Assembly: GCA_964011275.1 (NCBI GenBank)
Contig: CAXGOB010000001.1
Location: forward strand, 155,014-219,013
Source of the DNA: UBA7328 sp002471345
Lineage (GTDB): Bacteria > Bacteroidota > Bacteroidia > Chitinophagales > Saprospiraceae
DNA length: 64,000 bases
Reading direction: 5' to 3'
In this document: piece by piece, positions 7,927 to 17,068 of the stretch
How positions within the stretch are numbered: the first letter of the stretch is position 1
Layout: every line of letters starts with the position of its first letter
Position numbers and translations under genes: made by a program
The notes under the pieces: generated by a model
Database searches by the model: none
What the model was told of the DNA's origin: nothing
Seen by the model: only the letters and a program-made list of their open reading frames with translations

Positions 7927-9428
7927 GTAAAGCATTAGTACTTCAGAATAGTCTGAGCAGAAAGAAAGAAGAGTTTGTACCAATTGAGGAAGGATATATA
8001 GGGATGTATGTTTGCGGCCCTACAGTATATAGTAATGTTCATCTAGGAAATATCAGAACATTTGTAAGTTTTGATATGATATTTAGGCATTTAAAATATT
8101 TAGGTTATAAGGTACGGTATGTAAGAAATGTAACCGATGTAGGACACCTCACTGGAGATAGTGATGATGGAGATGATAAAATATCAGAAAGAGCTCGATT
8201 AGAAAAAATAGAACCAATGGAAGTGGTACAAAAGTATACCAATCACTTTCATGATATGGCTCGCATATTTAATATGCTCCCTCCAAGTATAGAACCAAGA
8301 GCCACAGGGCATATAATAGAACAAATAGAGATGGTCCAGGCCATTATTAATAATGGATTTGGGTACGAAAAGAATGGATCCGTTTATTTTGATACCGCAG
8401 CCTTTATGGTTCAACATGATGACTATGGCAAACTGTCTGGTCGTATTGTTGAAGACCTTTTGGTAGAAAGTCGAGATCTTAAGAATCAAAGTGACAAAAA
8501 AAACCCATCAGATTTTGCCATTTGGATGAAGGCGGATGACACGCATCTGATGAAATGGGACTCACCATGGTCAATTGGATTTCCTGGATGGCATTTAGAA
8601 TGTTCAGCAATGAGTACAAAATATCTCGGAGAAACTTTCGACATACATGGTGGAGGTAATGACCTCAAATTTCCTCACCACGAAAATGAAATAGCTCAAA
8701 GTATAAGCTCATGTGGTTGTAGTCCAGCTAAATATTGGCTGCATACCAATATGCTCTTACTCAATGGCAAAAAAATGAGTAAAAGTGATGGAAATACCGT
8801 AACCGCAAAACAGCTCTTTGAAGGTACAAGTGAACATGTGACCAAGTCATATTCTCCAATGGTTATTCGATTTTTTATGCTTCAAGCTCATTATGGCTCT
8901 ACACTTGATATGAGCGATACAGCGCTACAAGCAGCAGAAAAGGGCTACCAAAGACTTATGGAAGCAAATAGGGTTTTACAAAAAATAGAACACAATTATA
9001 CCGGAACCTACTCTTCTATTAATGATCAAATAGAGAATGGCATTAAATCAGTATTTGAGGAGATGAATGACGATTTCAACAGCCCAAAAGCCTTAGCCCG
9101 TTTATTTGAATTAGTGCCAGTAATAAATAGCTATGCAGATGGGAAAGAAGAATTCATGCAAGTCTCTCAAGAAGCAATGAATTCTCTTAAAAAGTGTTTC
9201 TCTGATATACTATTTGATGTATTTGGATTGAAAGACGAGTTGTCCTCTGGAGAAAATGGCATAAATACGAATAAGCTATCCGGAGTTATGGATTTAGTTT
9301 TAGACTTACGTCAAAGTGCTAGAGAGAATAAGGACTGGCCTACATCTGATAAAATTAGAGATACCCTTAGCGAATTAGAAATAGTAGTAAAAGACGGAAA
9401 AGAAGGGTCCTCGTGGACTATTAAATAG
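7923..9428 (+). CDS. cysS: Cysteine--tRNA ligase
   Basis: 501 aa, normal length. Class I synthetase with HLGN (residues 40-43, HIGH-type) and KMSKS (284-288). Zinc ligands are visible: C31 in YVCGPTVY, C227 in HLECSAM, H252 and E256 in FPHHENEIAQS. A helical anticodon-binding region with the DALR fold follows, ending in KDGKEGSSWTI. It charges tRNA-Cys in the cytoplasm. The ATGA overlap with the EEP gene puts it in the mutL-rhomboid run. No leader structure of the T-box kind is present. Confidence 0.98.
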   Translation: MSKALVLQNSLSRKKEEFVPIEEGYIGMYVCGPTVYSNVHLGNIRTFVSFDMIFRHLKYLGYKVRYVRNVTDVGHLTGDSDDGDDKISERARLEKIEPMEVVQKYTNHFHDMARIFNMLPPSIEPRATGHIIEQIEMVQAIINNGFGYEKNGSVYFDTAAFMVQHDDYGKLSGRIVEDLLVESRDLKNQSDKKNPSDFAIWMKADDTHLMKWDSPWSIGFPGWHLECSAMSTKYLGETFDIHGGGNDLKFPHHENEIAQSISSCGCSPAKYWLHTNMLLLNGKKMSKSDGNTVTAKQLFEGTSEHVTKSYSPMVIRFFMLQAHYGSTLDMSDTALQAAEKGYQRLMEANRVLQKIEHNYTGTYSSINDQIENGIKSVFEEMNDDFNSPKALARLFELVPVINSYADGKEEFMQVSQEAMNSLKKCFSDILFDVFGLKDELSSGENGINTNKLSGVMDLVLDLRQSARENKDWPTSDKIRDTLSELEIVVKDGKEGSSWTIK

Positions 9429-9443
9429 CTCAAATTCTATAAG

Positions 9444-10445
9444 ATGAAAAGGTTAGGAATTGTTTTTTCAGTATGTTTTTTAGTATGGGCATGTGGCAAT
9501 GACAATGGGGCAAAGTCCCCTGCTCCTATAATAAAAAAAGAGGTGAAAGTTCCTCAATTTAGTGCTGAAGGGGCATATGGCCTTATTGAAAAGCAAATGT
9601 CCTTTGGACCGAGAGTACCAGGAACGCCAGAGCATAAAGCATGTAGAGAATGGATCATATCAGAAATGACAGAACTAGGCGCCACGGTATCGACTCAAGA
9701 ATTCAAAGCTGATTTTCAAAATTTAAAAGGAATTCCATCAGCTAACATAATTGCTCAAATCAATCCTGATCACCAGAAGAGAATACTCCTTGCAGCGCAT
9801 TGGGACACAAGAAGTGTATCTGAAAAAGAAACAGACCCTATTGAGAAATCGAAACCAGTCCCAGGAGCAGATGATGGAGGAAGCGGAGTAGGAATAATAA
9901 TTCAATTGGCGAAGACAATAGCAAAAAACCCTATTGATATGGGTGTTGATTTCGTGTTTTTTGATAGTGAAGATCAAGGTGACAGCGGAGACTCCTGTGC
10001 CCAAGGAGCAAAATGTTCTTGGGCTCAAGGTGCACAGTATTGGTCTAAGAACATGAAGCCTAGAGGATATAATCCGGTTTACGGAATTCTCTTCGATATG
10101 GTTGGAGCTAAAAATGCATCTTTTTATAAAGAAGGTCATTCAAGAATCCATGCTGGTGTGCAAACAGATAAAATTTGGACATTGGCTAATAGAATGGGCT
10201 ATGGAGACTTTTTTATAAATCAAAATGCCTTTCCAATAACGGATGATCATAGATTTGTAAATGAGCTCACAAATATCCCGATGCTTGATATCATCAACCT
10301 AAAACCAGAAATTCCCGGGCAAACTTTCCAAAAATGTCATCATACACAATGTGATGATCTATCCATCATTGACAAAAGAACATTAAAAGTGGTGGGACAA
10401 GTTGCTACCGCCGTACTTTATAAAGAATCTGGAAATACGCTATAA
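9444..10445 (+). CDS. M28 family metallo-hydrolase lipoprotein, glutaminyl-cyclase-like
   Basis: 333 aa. A lipoprotein signal peptide ends in VWAC (C17), so it is anchored in an envelope membrane. The M28 metal-site residues are all present: H119 in AAHWDTR, D143 in GADDGGSG, E176 in FFDSED, D218 in LFDMVG and H269 in ITDDHRFV. The overall pattern is that of the bacterial type II glutaminyl cyclase subgroup of M28, which converts N-terminal Gln to pyroglutamate on exported proteins; an aminopeptidase role cannot be excluded. It follows cysS by 15 bp and is the last gene of the plus-strand run, convergent with the next gene. Confidence 0.9.
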   Translation: MKRLGIVFSVCFLVWACGNDNGAKSPAPIIKKEVKVPQFSAEGAYGLIEKQMSFGPRVPGTPEHKACREWIISEMTELGATVSTQEFKADFQNLKGIPSANIIAQINPDHQKRILLAAHWDTRSVSEKETDPIEKSKPVPGADDGGSGVGIIIQLAKTIAKNPIDMGVDFVFFDSEDQGDSGDSCAQGAKCSWAQGAQYWSKNMKPRGYNPVYGILFDMVGAKNASFYKEGHSRIHAGVQTDKIWTLANRMGYGDFFINQNAFPITDDHRFVNELTNIPMLDIINLKPEIPGQTFQKCHHTQCDDLSIIDKRTLKVVGQVATAVLYKESGNTL

Positions 10446-10454
10446 AATACAATC

Positions 10455-10781
10455 TTACTTAAAAAAGACTCCTTTATACTCATCGTATCCAGGTCTGACT
10501 CCCAAATGAAGTAATGTACGTTTGTAGTCAAATTCTTTACTGTTAATTATGAAGACCTTTGATGCAATAGCTTCTGAGAGCTCTTCATGTTCATTTTTCC
10601 ATGAGTAAGCTACTGTATATGCAGCTGCATCTATATTCTTTTTCCACTTCTTTCTTACTTCAATTTCGAGGTAGATAATACCATTATCATACTTTAAAAG
10701 TCTTGAAGAAAGGCCTTGACCGACTCGAAAGTACATGTCAGTTGTAAGAAGGTGTTTCCTGTTTAATTTCTCAATATTCAT
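10455..10781 (-). CDS. Small protein of unknown function
   Basis: 108 aa, ATG start, no signal peptide or membrane helix. Basic N-terminal half (EKLNRKHLLTTDMYFRVGQG, RKKWKKN) and a C-terminal segment ending LHLGVRPGYDEYKGVFFK. I recognise no family. It lies between the convergent M28 gene (9 bp) and the ada-type gene, with 121 bp upstream, and probably has its own promoter. Codon use looks like its neighbours, and the frame is open and plausible as a small soluble protein. Confidence 0.7.
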   Translation of the reverse strand: MNIEKLNRKHLLTTDMYFRVGQGLSSRLLKYDNGIIYLEIEVRKKWKKNIDAAAYTVAYSWKNEHEELSEAIASKVFIINSKEFDYKRTLLHLGVRPGYDEYKGVFFK

Positions 10782-10902
10782 ATCACCTTCATAAAAGCAG
10801 AAACTATGCCATCATAAAAAAATGATATGTGTTTTTTAAATGCTTTGTGTGAAGAATCACCAACAATAAATTGTAAATCAAGGCCTTATGAAGAATATAG
10901 AA

Positions 10903-11967
10903 TCAAGACGTTTTATGTAGATTGGCTTTTTCAAATGTGAGCAGCCATTTTTTTCTCTCGATTCCACCACCATATCCTCTAAGCTGTCCATTTTTTCCAA
11001 TTACTCTATGACAAGGGATAATAATTGCGACTCTATTATAGCCATTTGCAGTGGCCATAGCTCTTACTGCTGCTGGATTCTTTAGCATACTAGCTTGTTT
11101 TTGATATGATGTTGAACTACCATAAGGAATCTTTTGTAGATTGTTCCAAACTTCTTGCTGAAAATCAGTGCCTGGAGTGTCTAATGGTACTGAAAAGCTC
11201 TTCCTTTCTCCATTGAAATATTCCTTAAGTTCAGAAGTTGCTTGTTGAGTGTATTCATTTTCTCCAACTAATATGGTTGCTTTTAACAGTTTTTGTAAAT
11301 CTCTGAATTCTGTCTCAAGCATCTTTCTATCTACAAACTCTAAAAGACACAACCCTTTGTTTGTGGCACCCACGAACATTGGGCCCAATGGGGTGGTGAC
11401 GCGAGATATAATTATTAGGTTCTCTGCCGAAGATTGAGATGGAGATCTTCCAATAATTTTTTTGAAGGTATACCCAAAACCGCTCAATGATTCATAGCCA
11501 TTTTCGTAAGCTGTTCCGGTAGTTTTGTTTCCTGCTTTAATTTCATTGAAAGCATTATTAATTCTATACATTCTCTGATATGTATGAAAGGTCATTCCAT
11601 AGTTTTTATTAAACCATCTTCTCAAAGTGTCTGGACTTATTCCTGCCTCTCGAAGTTGATAATTCTTGATCTTTTCTTTTGGCTTTGCCTTTAACATCTC
11701 TATTGCCTTAATCACAATCTCTGGTGTCTCATTCGCATTTTGTGTGGGTTTGCATACTTTACAAGGTCGATAACCGTGATCCATTGCATCCTTCATACTA
11801 CTGTAAAATTCTACATTCTCAAGTTTTGGTTTTCTTGCAGTACAAGTGGCAATGCAGAAAATCGAGGTAGTTTTTACTCCAACAAAAAATACACCTACAT
11901 AGTCACTTTTGCGCTGAACTAGTGCATTATAATAGTCCTTCACTTTTGATTTATCTTTAATCATCAT
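10903..11967 (-). CDS. ada: Ada-type methyltransferase/transcriptional regulator
   Basis: 354 aa from the ATG chosen, the same length as E. coli Ada; a TTG 24 bp upstream is the alternative. The N-terminal zinc domain keeps all four cysteines at C38, C42, C69 and C72 (TSIFCIATC and YRPCKVC). C38 is the residue that accepts methyl groups from DNA phosphotriesters in the E. coli protein. An AraC-type helix-turn-helix follows (about 100-140, REAGISPDTLRRWFNKNYG). The C-terminal O6-alkylguanine methyltransferase domain has the active site PCHRVIG with C319 and a preceding AVRAMATANG helix. It repairs alkylated bases and, when methylated, activates repair genes. Monocistronic. Confidence 0.95.
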   Translation of the reverse strand: MMIKDKSKVKDYYNALVQRKSDYVGVFFVGVKTTSIFCIATCTARKPKLENVEFYSSMKDAMDHGYRPCKVCKPTQNANETPEIVIKAIEMLKAKPKEKIKNYQLREAGISPDTLRRWFNKNYGMTFHTYQRMYRINNAFNEIKAGNKTTGTAYENGYESLSGFGYTFKKIIGRSPSQSSAENLIIISRVTTPLGPMFVGATNKGLCLLEFVDRKMLETEFRDLQKLLKATILVGENEYTQQATSELKEYFNGERKSFSVPLDTPGTDFQQEVWNNLQKIPYGSSTSYQKQASMLKNPAAVRAMATANGYNRVAIIIPCHRVIGKNGQLRGYGGGIERKKWLLTFEKANLHKTS

Positions 11968-12104
11968 TACTTTTTGCTTTACCTTATGCAAAACTGGATA
12001 TTACCCATCTTTTCAGCAACCGAAAAATAGACATGTATATTCTTTTTAGATTTTTGACTCACCTACCAACTTCTTCTTTATTCCATTGTTAATGACATAA
12101 TTGT

Positions 12105-14327
12105 ATGTGGATAGCAGAGAAAAGACAATATATAATTGGAATTTTCACCTTTTTAGGAATTGCGAGTTTCGCTGCCCTACCATTTTTAAAGTTTTCATTT
12201 GATTTTGAAAGATTCTTTCCTTATGGTGATCCAGATTTGGAATATTATAAAGAATTCATCGAGGAATTTGAATCTGATGACAACTACCTTTTAATAGCCC
12301 TTAAAAATGAACCTAATGTTTTAGAAAAAGATTTCTTAGAATCTGTAAAGAAGCTAACAGAAGAGGTCACTACAATTGAATCCGTTATCAGCGCCATTTC
12401 TCTTCCTACAATACAACGCCCACAGATTGATCTCTTTGGTATTACGTTTTCACCAATATTTACACTCGACAATTCTTCTCTTACTACAATTTATGACTCT
12501 TTATCACAGAAGCAGTCCATGCTACGAGGTCTTGTTGCTTCTGATAAAAAGAGTTTAATTGTTGCACTCAAAATAGAAGAACATTTACAAATTGACGGTT
12601 CCCTTGCCCTGATGGAAAGAATAACTTCATTGGTTCAGGATTCACATTTTAATGATTATCACTTTCTAGGAAGAGCCTATTTTCAAAAAGAATTAGCAAG
12701 ACTTCAAGTAGAAGAAGTCCTATACTCTTCGCTTTTTTCATTTCTAGTGGTCAGCTTGATTCTTTTTCTGCTCTACAGAAATAAATATTTGATTTTTATC
12801 ACTCTTCTCTCTATTACTTTAGGCTTATTGCTCTTTATGGGGTTGTTATCCCTTTTAGGCAGAGAACTTGACGCAATGTCAGCTCTTTATCCAGTGCTCA
12901 TGCTCATTGTTGGGTCTTCAGATGTAATCCATATTTTAAGCAAGTATCTCGATGAATTAAGAACAGGAAAAGCCATAGAACCTGCTCTTGACATCACGAT
13001 TAGACAAATTGGATTGGCAACACTTTTCACTTCAGCAACTACCGCTATTGGTTTCATCAGCTTAGTAACTTCTCGCATTGGCCCAGTTAGAGATTTTGGT
13101 ATGAATGCCGCCATTGGTGTTCTTGTAGCATATATAACCATCATCCTTTTTACGACAGCCTTATTCACGTATTTTTCTCCTGAAAAGCTAAAGGCTCATT
13201 CTAGCACGTTTATACTTTGGGACAATGTGGCAATGTGGTTTTACAAATTATCTAAAAACCATCTAGCAATTTCAGTATTTAGCATTTTACTTTTATTCGG
13301 CTGCGGAATAGGAATTAGCAAGATTTCTACTGATTATAGAATAGAATCATCACTTCCAAAAGGCAAGAAAGTAACTGAGGACTTTCTGTTTTTCGAAAAA
13401 AATTATTCTGGCTATCGGCCATTGGAATATGTATTGTCTAGAAAGGACAAAAAGAGTATTCTAGATCATAATGGTATTGTCGATATTAATAAATTATCAA
13501 ACTACATTTCTGCTCACCCTGATATAAATCAAGTGACTTCAGTATCCACGATTATGGAAACAATAACTGAGTTCTTCCCTAAAATAATGTGGAATAATGA
13601 ACAAAGCTTTAATGAATTTTCACCCCCCATTCTCCAAGCAGCTCTTAATACATCTCCTGTAATCTTGGTAAACGAGATGCAAGACAAAACCCGGATAAGC
13701 ACTCAGATTAAAGATATTGGAGCATACAAAATAAAGGCCTTTACAGAAGAGATAAGAAAGTGGTCGAATACTAACATAGACACATCAAAATATAGTCTCA
13801 ATTATACCGGAACTGGTCTTATCATTGACAAAAATGCAGTTTATGTGCGAGAGAGCCTCCTCAAAGGACTTGGCTTTGCCCTTTTTGTAATTGGTATATT
13901 GATGGGTTTTCTTTTCAAAAGTTTTAAGATGGTCATTATTTCTCTCATCCCAAATAGCATACCTCTAATTATTGCTGGTGCTATCCTTGGTTTTAGCGGT
14001 ATTCCATTAGAGCCTTTGACATCAATCACATTTGTAGTAATATTTGGAATAGCTGTAGATGATACTATTCACTTTTTAAGTAAATACAGACTAGCTCTAC
14101 ACTCAGGGTTTAGTATAGAGGAAAGCATAAAAGTTTCTTTTAAAGAAAGTGGAAAAGCGATTCTTTTCACTACGGTTGTATTATTTTTTGGCTTCATGGT
14201 AATGTTGTTCTCATATAACCCAGCAAGTGTAATTGTCGGAGGACTAATAAGTGTCACCCTTTTCACTGCGGTCTTCGCCGATTTAATTTTGCTTCCTTTG
14301 TTGTTAAGGTTTTGGTTTAAAAATTAA
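12105..14327 (+). CDS. RND superfamily (MMPL-type) exporter
   Basis: 740 aa with the duplicated RND plan: one N-terminal membrane helix, a periplasmic domain of about 180 residues, five helices (about 205-365), then a second helix, a second periplasmic domain and a second five-helix block (about 590-738). Conserved intramembrane acidic stretches are seen in both halves, such as SDVIHILSKYLDEL and VDDTIHFLSKYR, the pattern of the COG1033 predicted exporter group. Such proteins export lipids or hydrophobic compounds using the proton gradient. There is no membrane-fusion or outer-membrane-factor partner adjacent. A TetR-type gene follows 275 bp downstream, suggesting but not proving regulation. 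Confidence 0.92.
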   Translation: MWIAEKRQYIIGIFTFLGIASFAALPFLKFSFDFERFFPYGDPDLEYYKEFIEEFESDDNYLLIALKNEPNVLEKDFLESVKKLTEEVTTIESVISAISLPTIQRPQIDLFGITFSPIFTLDNSSLTTIYDSLSQKQSMLRGLVASDKKSLIVALKIEEHLQIDGSLALMERITSLVQDSHFNDYHFLGRAYFQKELARLQVEEVLYSSLFSFLVVSLILFLLYRNKYLIFITLLSITLGLLLFMGLLSLLGRELDAMSALYPVLMLIVGSSDVIHILSKYLDELRTGKAIEPALDITIRQIGLATLFTSATTAIGFISLVTSRIGPVRDFGMNAAIGVLVAYITIILFTTALFTYFSPEKLKAHSSTFILWDNVAMWFYKLSKNHLAISVFSILLLFGCGIGISKISTDYRIESSLPKGKKVTEDFLFFEKNYSGYRPLEYVLSRKDKKSILDHNGIVDINKLSNYISAHPDINQVTSVSTIMETITEFFPKIMWNNEQSFNEFSPPILQAALNTSPVILVNEMQDKTRISTQIKDIGAYKIKAFTEEIRKWSNTNIDTSKYSLNYTGTGLIIDKNAVYVRESLLKGLGFALFVIGILMGFLFKSFKMVIISLIPNSIPLIIAGAILGFSGIPLEPLTSITFVVIFGIAVDDTIHFLSKYRLALHSGFSIEESIKVSFKESGKAILFTTVVLFFGFMVMLFSYNPASVIVGGLISVTLFTAVFADLILLPLLLRFWFKN

Positions 14328-14602
14328 TGCTCAGTCAATTCAATTAACATTAAATAATAAAAAAACAATATCCATAAAGATTGCCTTATACTAGATTGAG
14401 TGAATCTTAACCTGACCTTATTCTTAAAAATTTTCTAATGAAACTTCTCTGTAGTGAAATATTTGTTTTGATCGAATTATTCATCCGATAACGATTTCTC
14501 GTTTATATTTAGTGGCAATTTAGATTCAAATTTCATTGAATATTCTAACCCTCAATCAGTTAATTGCATTCAAAAAGGTCGATTTGGAACAGAATAGTTG
14601 AA

Positions 14603-15853
14603 ATGCAAAGTATACGCCAGAGTAAAAAGGAAAGGAATAGAAATGAAATTATAAAAGCTGGAATCAAAGTTTTTTGCGATAGAGGTCTTCTTCGTTCCTC
14701 TATTCATGATATAGTATCTCAATCCAAGCTTGCTAGGGGGACTTTTTATAATTATTTCAATACAAAGGAAGAGGTATGGAATTCTATTTTTCAAGAGTCT
14801 GTCAAAAAAACACAAAAATCAGCAAGAGAACGCAGACAGAAAAGCAAATCAGGAGAAGAGTTTATAAGAGGTCTTGTTGAGCATGGATTAAATTTTTTGA
14901 GTAAAGACCCTTTTCCGTCATTAATTTCCTCCAATGCCGAAAGCTTCCGTGATACATATATGACCAATGTAGGAAATATGTCAATTATCACGCTTGGAGC
15001 AAAGGACATGTTGGCTAGTGGCCATTTTAGTCATTTGTCAAATAGAGAAATTTTCAAATTTGCGTACAGTATTATTGGCTGTGCCTTAGAAATTCTAGTT
15101 CAATCCCATATCCGTGGTGACAAATTTTTACCAGAAGATATTACAGGTTTTATTACAGAAATATTCTCCTCTACACTAAATGATTCAGATCAAATATTTC
15201 AAGCCACTGATATAAAACCGGTCATTATTCCAAAAGAAATAATGACTATAAGAAGTTGCACATCTCAATCCAAAAAGAATAGAAGTCGTGATAAATTGGT
15301 CAAAGCTGCTATTGAATTGTATGTTGAAAAAGGATTATTAAATACCAATATTGATGAAATTGTATCGAAAGCGAATTTGTCAAGAGGAACCTTCTACAAT
15401 TATTTCCAAACTAAGGAGGATATATGGAAATTTCACTTTGAAGAAATGGTAAGTTTTACCATAAAAGAAGGTAGGAAGTTGAGGCAATCCAGTAAAACCT
15501 TAAAAGAATATTTGTTTAATGTTACTTATGTTTCGGCCATAGCATATTCAAATGGACCTTTTCCTGCTCTTATAACTAAAAATGAAGGTGTTTTTCGCAA
15601 AATTTTCTTACAAAGAGTAGATGAATATTCATTTTATGATCTGCTATTACAAGATTTAGTTGATTCAGGGTTTGTGGAAGGAATTAAAATTTCCAAAATT
15701 AAAAAAACAATATATGGTATGATTGGTACTGCATTAGAAATGTTGATTCAATCCTATATAAATAGCCAGAATTTTTCTCCAGAAGAAATTTCTCTTTTTG
15801 TTTCAAATGTCTTTTTAAAGGCTTTGAAAACAGAAAACCTTAAACAAGAATAG
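14603..15853 (+). CDS. Tandem TetR: two full-length TetR/AcrR regulators in one chain
   Basis: 416 aa from the ATG at 14603; a TTG 39 bp upstream is in frame but adds nothing expected. It consists of two complete TetR-family proteins joined head to tail. DNA-binding domains lie at about 12-59 and 228-275, with the recognition-helix region RGTFYNYF at 45-52 and again at 261-268. The ligand-binding halves also repeat: PFPSLI (103) with PFPALI (319), and ALEILVQSHI (161) with ALEMLIQSYI (377). The offset is 216 residues throughout, and I count 24 of 48 identities across the two DNA-binding domains. A normal TetR is about 200 aa and works as a dimer, so this chain may act as a single-chain pseudo-dimer. 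Ligand unknown. Confidence 0.95.
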   Translation: MQSIRQSKKERNRNEIIKAGIKVFCDRGLLRSSIHDIVSQSKLARGTFYNYFNTKEEVWNSIFQESVKKTQKSARERRQKSKSGEEFIRGLVEHGLNFLSKDPFPSLISSNAESFRDTYMTNVGNMSIITLGAKDMLASGHFSHLSNREIFKFAYSIIGCALEILVQSHIRGDKFLPEDITGFITEIFSSTLNDSDQIFQATDIKPVIIPKEIMTIRSCTSQSKKNRSRDKLVKAAIELYVEKGLLNTNIDEIVSKANLSRGTFYNYFQTKEDIWKFHFEEMVSFTIKEGRKLRQSSKTLKEYLFNVTYVSAIAYSNGPFPALITKNEGVFRKIFLQRVDEYSFYDLLLQDLVDSGFVEGIKISKIKKTIYGMIGTALEMLIQSYINSQNFSPEEISLFVSNVFLKALKTENLKQE

Positions 15854-15880
15854 GAAGCTTTGTACACAAAGATCCCTATT
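15849..15880 (+). terminator. Hairpin spanning the tandem-TetR stop codon
   Basis: AATAGG and CCTATT form an outer stem, a 3x3 internal loop follows, then CTTTG and CAAAG close a TACA tetraloop. The stop codon lies inside the left arm. There is no T-run after it, so it may be a weak terminator or an mRNA-stabilising 3' end. Confidence 0.4.
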
Positions 15881-15947
15881 CTAACCCATATGTATAAAAA
15901 GCAATTCTAGTTATAAGTCTTACCTCATATACCAATACTAATACATA

Positions 15948-15972
15948 TGTCAAAATTATGCCGCTTTTGACA
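15948..15972. promoter_or_regulatory. Inverted repeat TGTCAAAA-N9-TTTTGACA (candidate operator)
   Basis: Perfect 8-bp arms. The right half continues into TGTCAA at 15977-15982, giving a second pair TTGACA-N4-TGTCAA, and a further TTTTGACA lies at 16034-16041. The array is between the tandem-TetR gene and the outer-membrane protein gene. TetR-family operators are commonly inverted repeats of this size, so a role as a binding site for the adjacent regulator is a reasonable inference, not shown. Confidence 0.5.
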
Positions 15973-15980
15973 AAGATGTC

Positions 15981-16015
15981 AATATGTTAAATTTGCTGTG
16001 TGGTTTTAACATATT
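15981..16015. repeat. Inverted repeat AATATGTTAAA-N13-TTTAACATATT
   Basis: Perfect 11-bp arms with a 13-nt spacer, immediately after the TGTCAAAA repeats. It could be a second operator for a dimeric regulator or an RNA hairpin. No T-run follows, so it is unlikely to be a terminator. Confidence 0.5.
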
Positions 16016-16092
16016 CCGAATAGGGCATACCTGTTTTGACAAATAAAACTTAACAAAACCATAATCTCCAAATCCACAAGCCTCGAAAATTC

Positions 16093-16119
16093 TTTGAGAA
16101 AGAAAACCAACTATATTTG
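16093..16119 (+). promoter_or_regulatory. Promoter of the beta-barrel gene (TTTG and TATATTTG boxes)
   Basis: TATATTTG at 16112-16119 is a perfect match to the Bacteroidota -7 consensus TAnnTTTG, 20 bp before the ATG. A TTTG lies at 16093-16096, 15 bp upstream, slightly closer than the usual spacing for the -33 element. The inverted-repeat array lies just upstream. Confidence 0.6.
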
Positions 16120-16139
16120 TGGGCTCGAAAGAATAATAT

Positions 16140-17066
16140 ATGAAAAAGGGTTTGTCATTAATTCTATTTGTGATCTTATTATCGCCACTTAGTGGACAAG
16201 ATTATGACATCGGAATCAGAGCTGGTTTGAACTTTGCTCAGTTTTCGGGGCCAACAGAATTAGATGTCAATGAAAGCTATTCCATATCTAGTGGATTTCA
16301 TTTTGGTATTAGTTTTCAATGGAACTTCAATAGTTTTTTTGGTTTGAAATCTGAAATCATGTATTCTCAAATAGGCACTAAATATGAGTATAATGATATT
16401 GGGTATTACCTCTTTGATTTTGTCAACACTGTAGATGTAGAGCGATTTGTGGTAAAAGACCAGAGTAATTTGACACTTGACGTTTCCAATGCTCATATCA
16501 GTTTTCCTATAACTGGTCATGTTTCATTAGGAGAAAAGTTCGAAATTTTTGGAGGGGCATACTTTAATCTCTTAGTAAGTCCTGTCGGTATTGGAGAATG
16601 GACATTTGGGGAGCCGGGACTAAATGCTCCTGATCATACTTTTAGGCAGACTTTGGATTATAATTATAACTCTGACTGGGCAGGCCCATTTGGAGTAAAT
16701 CGAATTGGTCAACCTATACTGATCATAGTCAACAATCAAGATGTAGATTTAGCGAGTTTGCCTGGAGCATATTTTCTATTGCCTCCCAATGACGTGACTT
16801 TTGATATCAATGAAGATTCGAATAATATTTTTGAACCTCCTGTAAAAAGGTTTAAGGGAATAGATTATGGCGTGATTGGTGGTATCTCTTACTATATAAA
16901 CAAAGGTCTATATCTAAGTGCTCGCTTAGAATATGGTCTTAATGATATTACCAATCAAGAGGTAGATTACTCTATCAAAAACGTGAATGATGATGGAAGC
17001 CTCATTTTCAATGACGACTTTGATCGTAATATAAACTTAGGAATCTCTCTAGGGTTTAGGTTTTAA
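16140..17066 (+). CDS. Outer-membrane beta-barrel protein (PorT-like family)
   Basis: 308 aa. Signal peptide of about 19 residues ending LSGQ. The mature protein begins DYDIGIRAGLNFAQFSG, the typical opening of Bacteroidota outer-membrane beta-barrel proteins of the PorT/OMP_b-brl_2 group. Alternating hydrophobic strands follow, a long insert with an asparagine/aspartate-rich loop (about 165-240), and a last strand ending in Phe (NLGISLGFRF). The insert is longer than in most members. It has its own promoter box and is probably expressed separately from the tandem-TetR gene. Function unknown; a surface pore or structural protein is likely. It is convergent with the marR gene, with 2 bp between the stops. 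Confidence 0.88.
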   Translation: MKKGLSLILFVILLSPLSGQDYDIGIRAGLNFAQFSGPTELDVNESYSISSGFHFGISFQWNFNSFFGLKSEIMYSQIGTKYEYNDIGYYLFDFVNTVDVERFVVKDQSNLTLDVSNAHISFPITGHVSLGEKFEIFGGAYFNLLVSPVGIGEWTFGEPGLNAPDHTFRQTLDYNYNSDWAGPFGVNRIGQPILIIVNNQDVDLASLPGAYFLLPPNDVTFDINEDSNNIFEPPVKRFKGIDYGVIGGISYYINKGLYLSARLEYGLNDITNQEVDYSIKNVNDDGSLIFNDDFDRNINLGISLGFRF

Positions 17067-17068
17067 AT

